Source: 2-01-FULL-39-10-A sp964565795 (GTDB lineage: Bacteria; Patescibacteriota; Microgenomatia; Levybacterales; UBA12049). From it: a stretch of 14,693 nucleotides of DNA. The number at the start of each line of letters is the position of its first letter. The first letter of the stretch is position 1. The DNA lies in the NCBI GenBank assembly GCA_964565795.1, contig CAZMGC010000024.1:1-14693 (forward strand). The letters are read 5' to 3'. Shown one piece after another: positions 13,895-14,693 of this stretch. The notes under the pieces are model-generated. The model did not search any database. It had not been told where the DNA came from and saw only the letters and a program-made list of their open reading frames with translations. The translations under genes were made by a program, and so were the position numbers.

Positions 13895-14693
13895 ATGGCA
13901 AGTTTTGCACCGGAAGTGTTTTTCCATGTGGGAAAACTTCCGATAACTAATACAGTTCTAAACACCATCCTGGTAGATGGTTTTTTAATTTTACTAGCAC
14001 TTACAGTGCGAAGTAAGGTTGCACTCATCCCCGGAAAATTTCAAAGCCTTGTAGAAATGTTCGTTGGTGGTTTTTATAATTTTGTTGAAGGAATCTCAGG
14101 GGATAAATCCAAGAAAATATTCCCCTTTTTCATGACCTTCTTCCTTTTTATTTTAGTAGCAAATTGGTCAGGTCTAATTCCTGGAATCGCTACATTCGGA
14201 TCAGTCCACCTAGAAGAACATCATGGTGAAGTGACTAAACATATAATTCCCTATATTAGACCCCTAACCAGTGATTTGAATGCGACTTTTGCGCTAGCTT
14301 TAGTTTCTCTTTTTGCAACACATATCTTGGCAATTAGAGCACTTGGCATAAGCGAATATCTTTCAAAATTCTTTGCTTTTCTTCCATTCTTAATTTCTCT
14401 ATTCAAAGGAAAAGCTAAGTTTAATTTAAATTTTAAAGACCCTATCGGACTAGTAGTTGGAGTTGTAACACCTATGGTTATGGTGTTCGTTGGAGGCTTA
14501 GAATTAATCTCAGAACTTGTTAAAGCAATCTCCCTTTCTTTCCGTCTTTTTGGAAATATTTACGCTGGAGAAGTAGTCTTAGAAACAGTCCAGGGAATAT
14601 TCGCATTTGTCTTCCCACTCCCCTTTTTATTACTTGAAGTTATCGTAGGTATCGTCCAAGCATTAGTTTTCGCTATGCTTACGATGGCATTTA
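13895..14693 (+). CDS. atpB: ATP synthase F0 subunit a, 3' end cut off by window edge
   Basis: The first 266 residues of the proton-channel subunit of ATP synthase; the frame is open to the window edge. Several membrane segments are visible. TSDLNATFALALVS (125-138) matches the conserved second-half motif, and ISLSFRLFGNIYAGE (212-226) has the essential arginine R217 (R210 in E. coli) and the half-channel acid E226 (E219 in E. coli). E248 lies where E. coli has H245, and Q255 where it has Q252, in VQALVFAMLTMAF. The protein begins with a short MASFAPEVFFHVGKLPITNT. Other ATP synthase subunits would be expected just beyond the edge, but cannot be seen. The gene follows dnaE by 39 bases. Confidence 0.95.
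   Translation, partial: MASFAPEVFFHVGKLPITNTVLNTILVDGFLILLALTVRSKVALIPGKFQSLVEMFVGGFYNFVEGISGDKSKKIFPFFMTFFLFILVANWSGLIPGIATFGSVHLEEHHGEVTKHIIPYIRPLTSDLNATFALALVSLFATHILAIRALGISEYLSKFFAFLPFLISLFKGKAKFNLNFKDPIGLVVGVVTPMVMVFVGGLELISELVKAISLSFRLFGNIYAGEVVLETVQGIFAFVFPLPFLLLEVIVGIVQALVFAMLTMAF

Noticed and set aside
1..14693. Alternative genetic code with UGA read as glycine, as in some Patescibacteria.
   Set aside because: UGA ends polX, htpX, gatA, the GGDEF gene and dnaE exactly at the expected protein ends, and no in-frame UGA interrupts a conserved domain.
1..14693. CRISPR array, insertion sequence, prophage, toxin-antitoxin or defence genes.
   Set aside because: No spaced repeat array, transposase, integrase or known defence domain was seen in any coding region; the window is nearly filled by recognised core genes.

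Overview
This AT-rich window looks like a chromosomal segment of a Candidate Phyla Radiation (Patescibacteria) bacterium, possibly of the Microgenomates type. That placement is inferred from the gene set: compact PolX, LemA/HtpX, MurT-GatD, GatCAB, a short DnaE with a complete PHP domain, and ATP synthase subunit a, packed tightly with overlapping reading frames. TGA is used as an ordinary stop (polX, htpX, gatA, dnaE), so the lineages that recode UGA as glycine are ruled out. No taxonomic marker was compared by search.

Layout. Positions 1-720 read leftwards: tRNA-Asp(GTC), a membrane-anchored LysM protein, then a tRNA-Gly(CCC) cut by the window edge. From 729 onward everything reads rightwards in four apparent transcription units: (1) polX-lemA-htpX, 764-3967; (2) murT-gatD, 4027-6053, the lipid II isoglutaminyl synthase; (3) gatC - histidine phosphatase - gatA - gatB - GGDEF protein - dnaE, 6092-13855; (4) atpB, 13895 to the edge, truncated at its 3' end. 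No gene-free stretch exceeds about 100 bases, and no convincing intrinsic terminator was seen.

How the genes work together. GatCAB converts mischarged Glu-tRNA(Gln) and/or Asp-tRNA(Asn) using glutamine. MurT-GatD also uses glutamine, to amidate the peptidoglycan stem, which fits a cell with a Gram-positive-like wall; the LysM protein may bind that wall. PolX and DnaE are DNA polymerases, both with PHP nuclease-type domains. LemA and HtpX are a membrane-protein pair commonly found together.

The gene content is mostly conserved core, and I see no new defence system, CRISPR array or mobile gene. The most unusual signals are below the gene level. First, a GC-rich, almost perfectly palindromic element of 30-31 bases occurs twice, inside murT and inside gatA, in different reading frames, and adds about ten unrelated residues to each protein. 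Second, a further GC-rich, hairpin-forming insertion lies inside gatB. Third, the -10 box sits exactly six bases before the ATG of the first gene of units 1, 2 and 3, which predicts leaderless mRNAs, whereas gatB, dnaE and atpB have clear Shine-Dalgarno sites.
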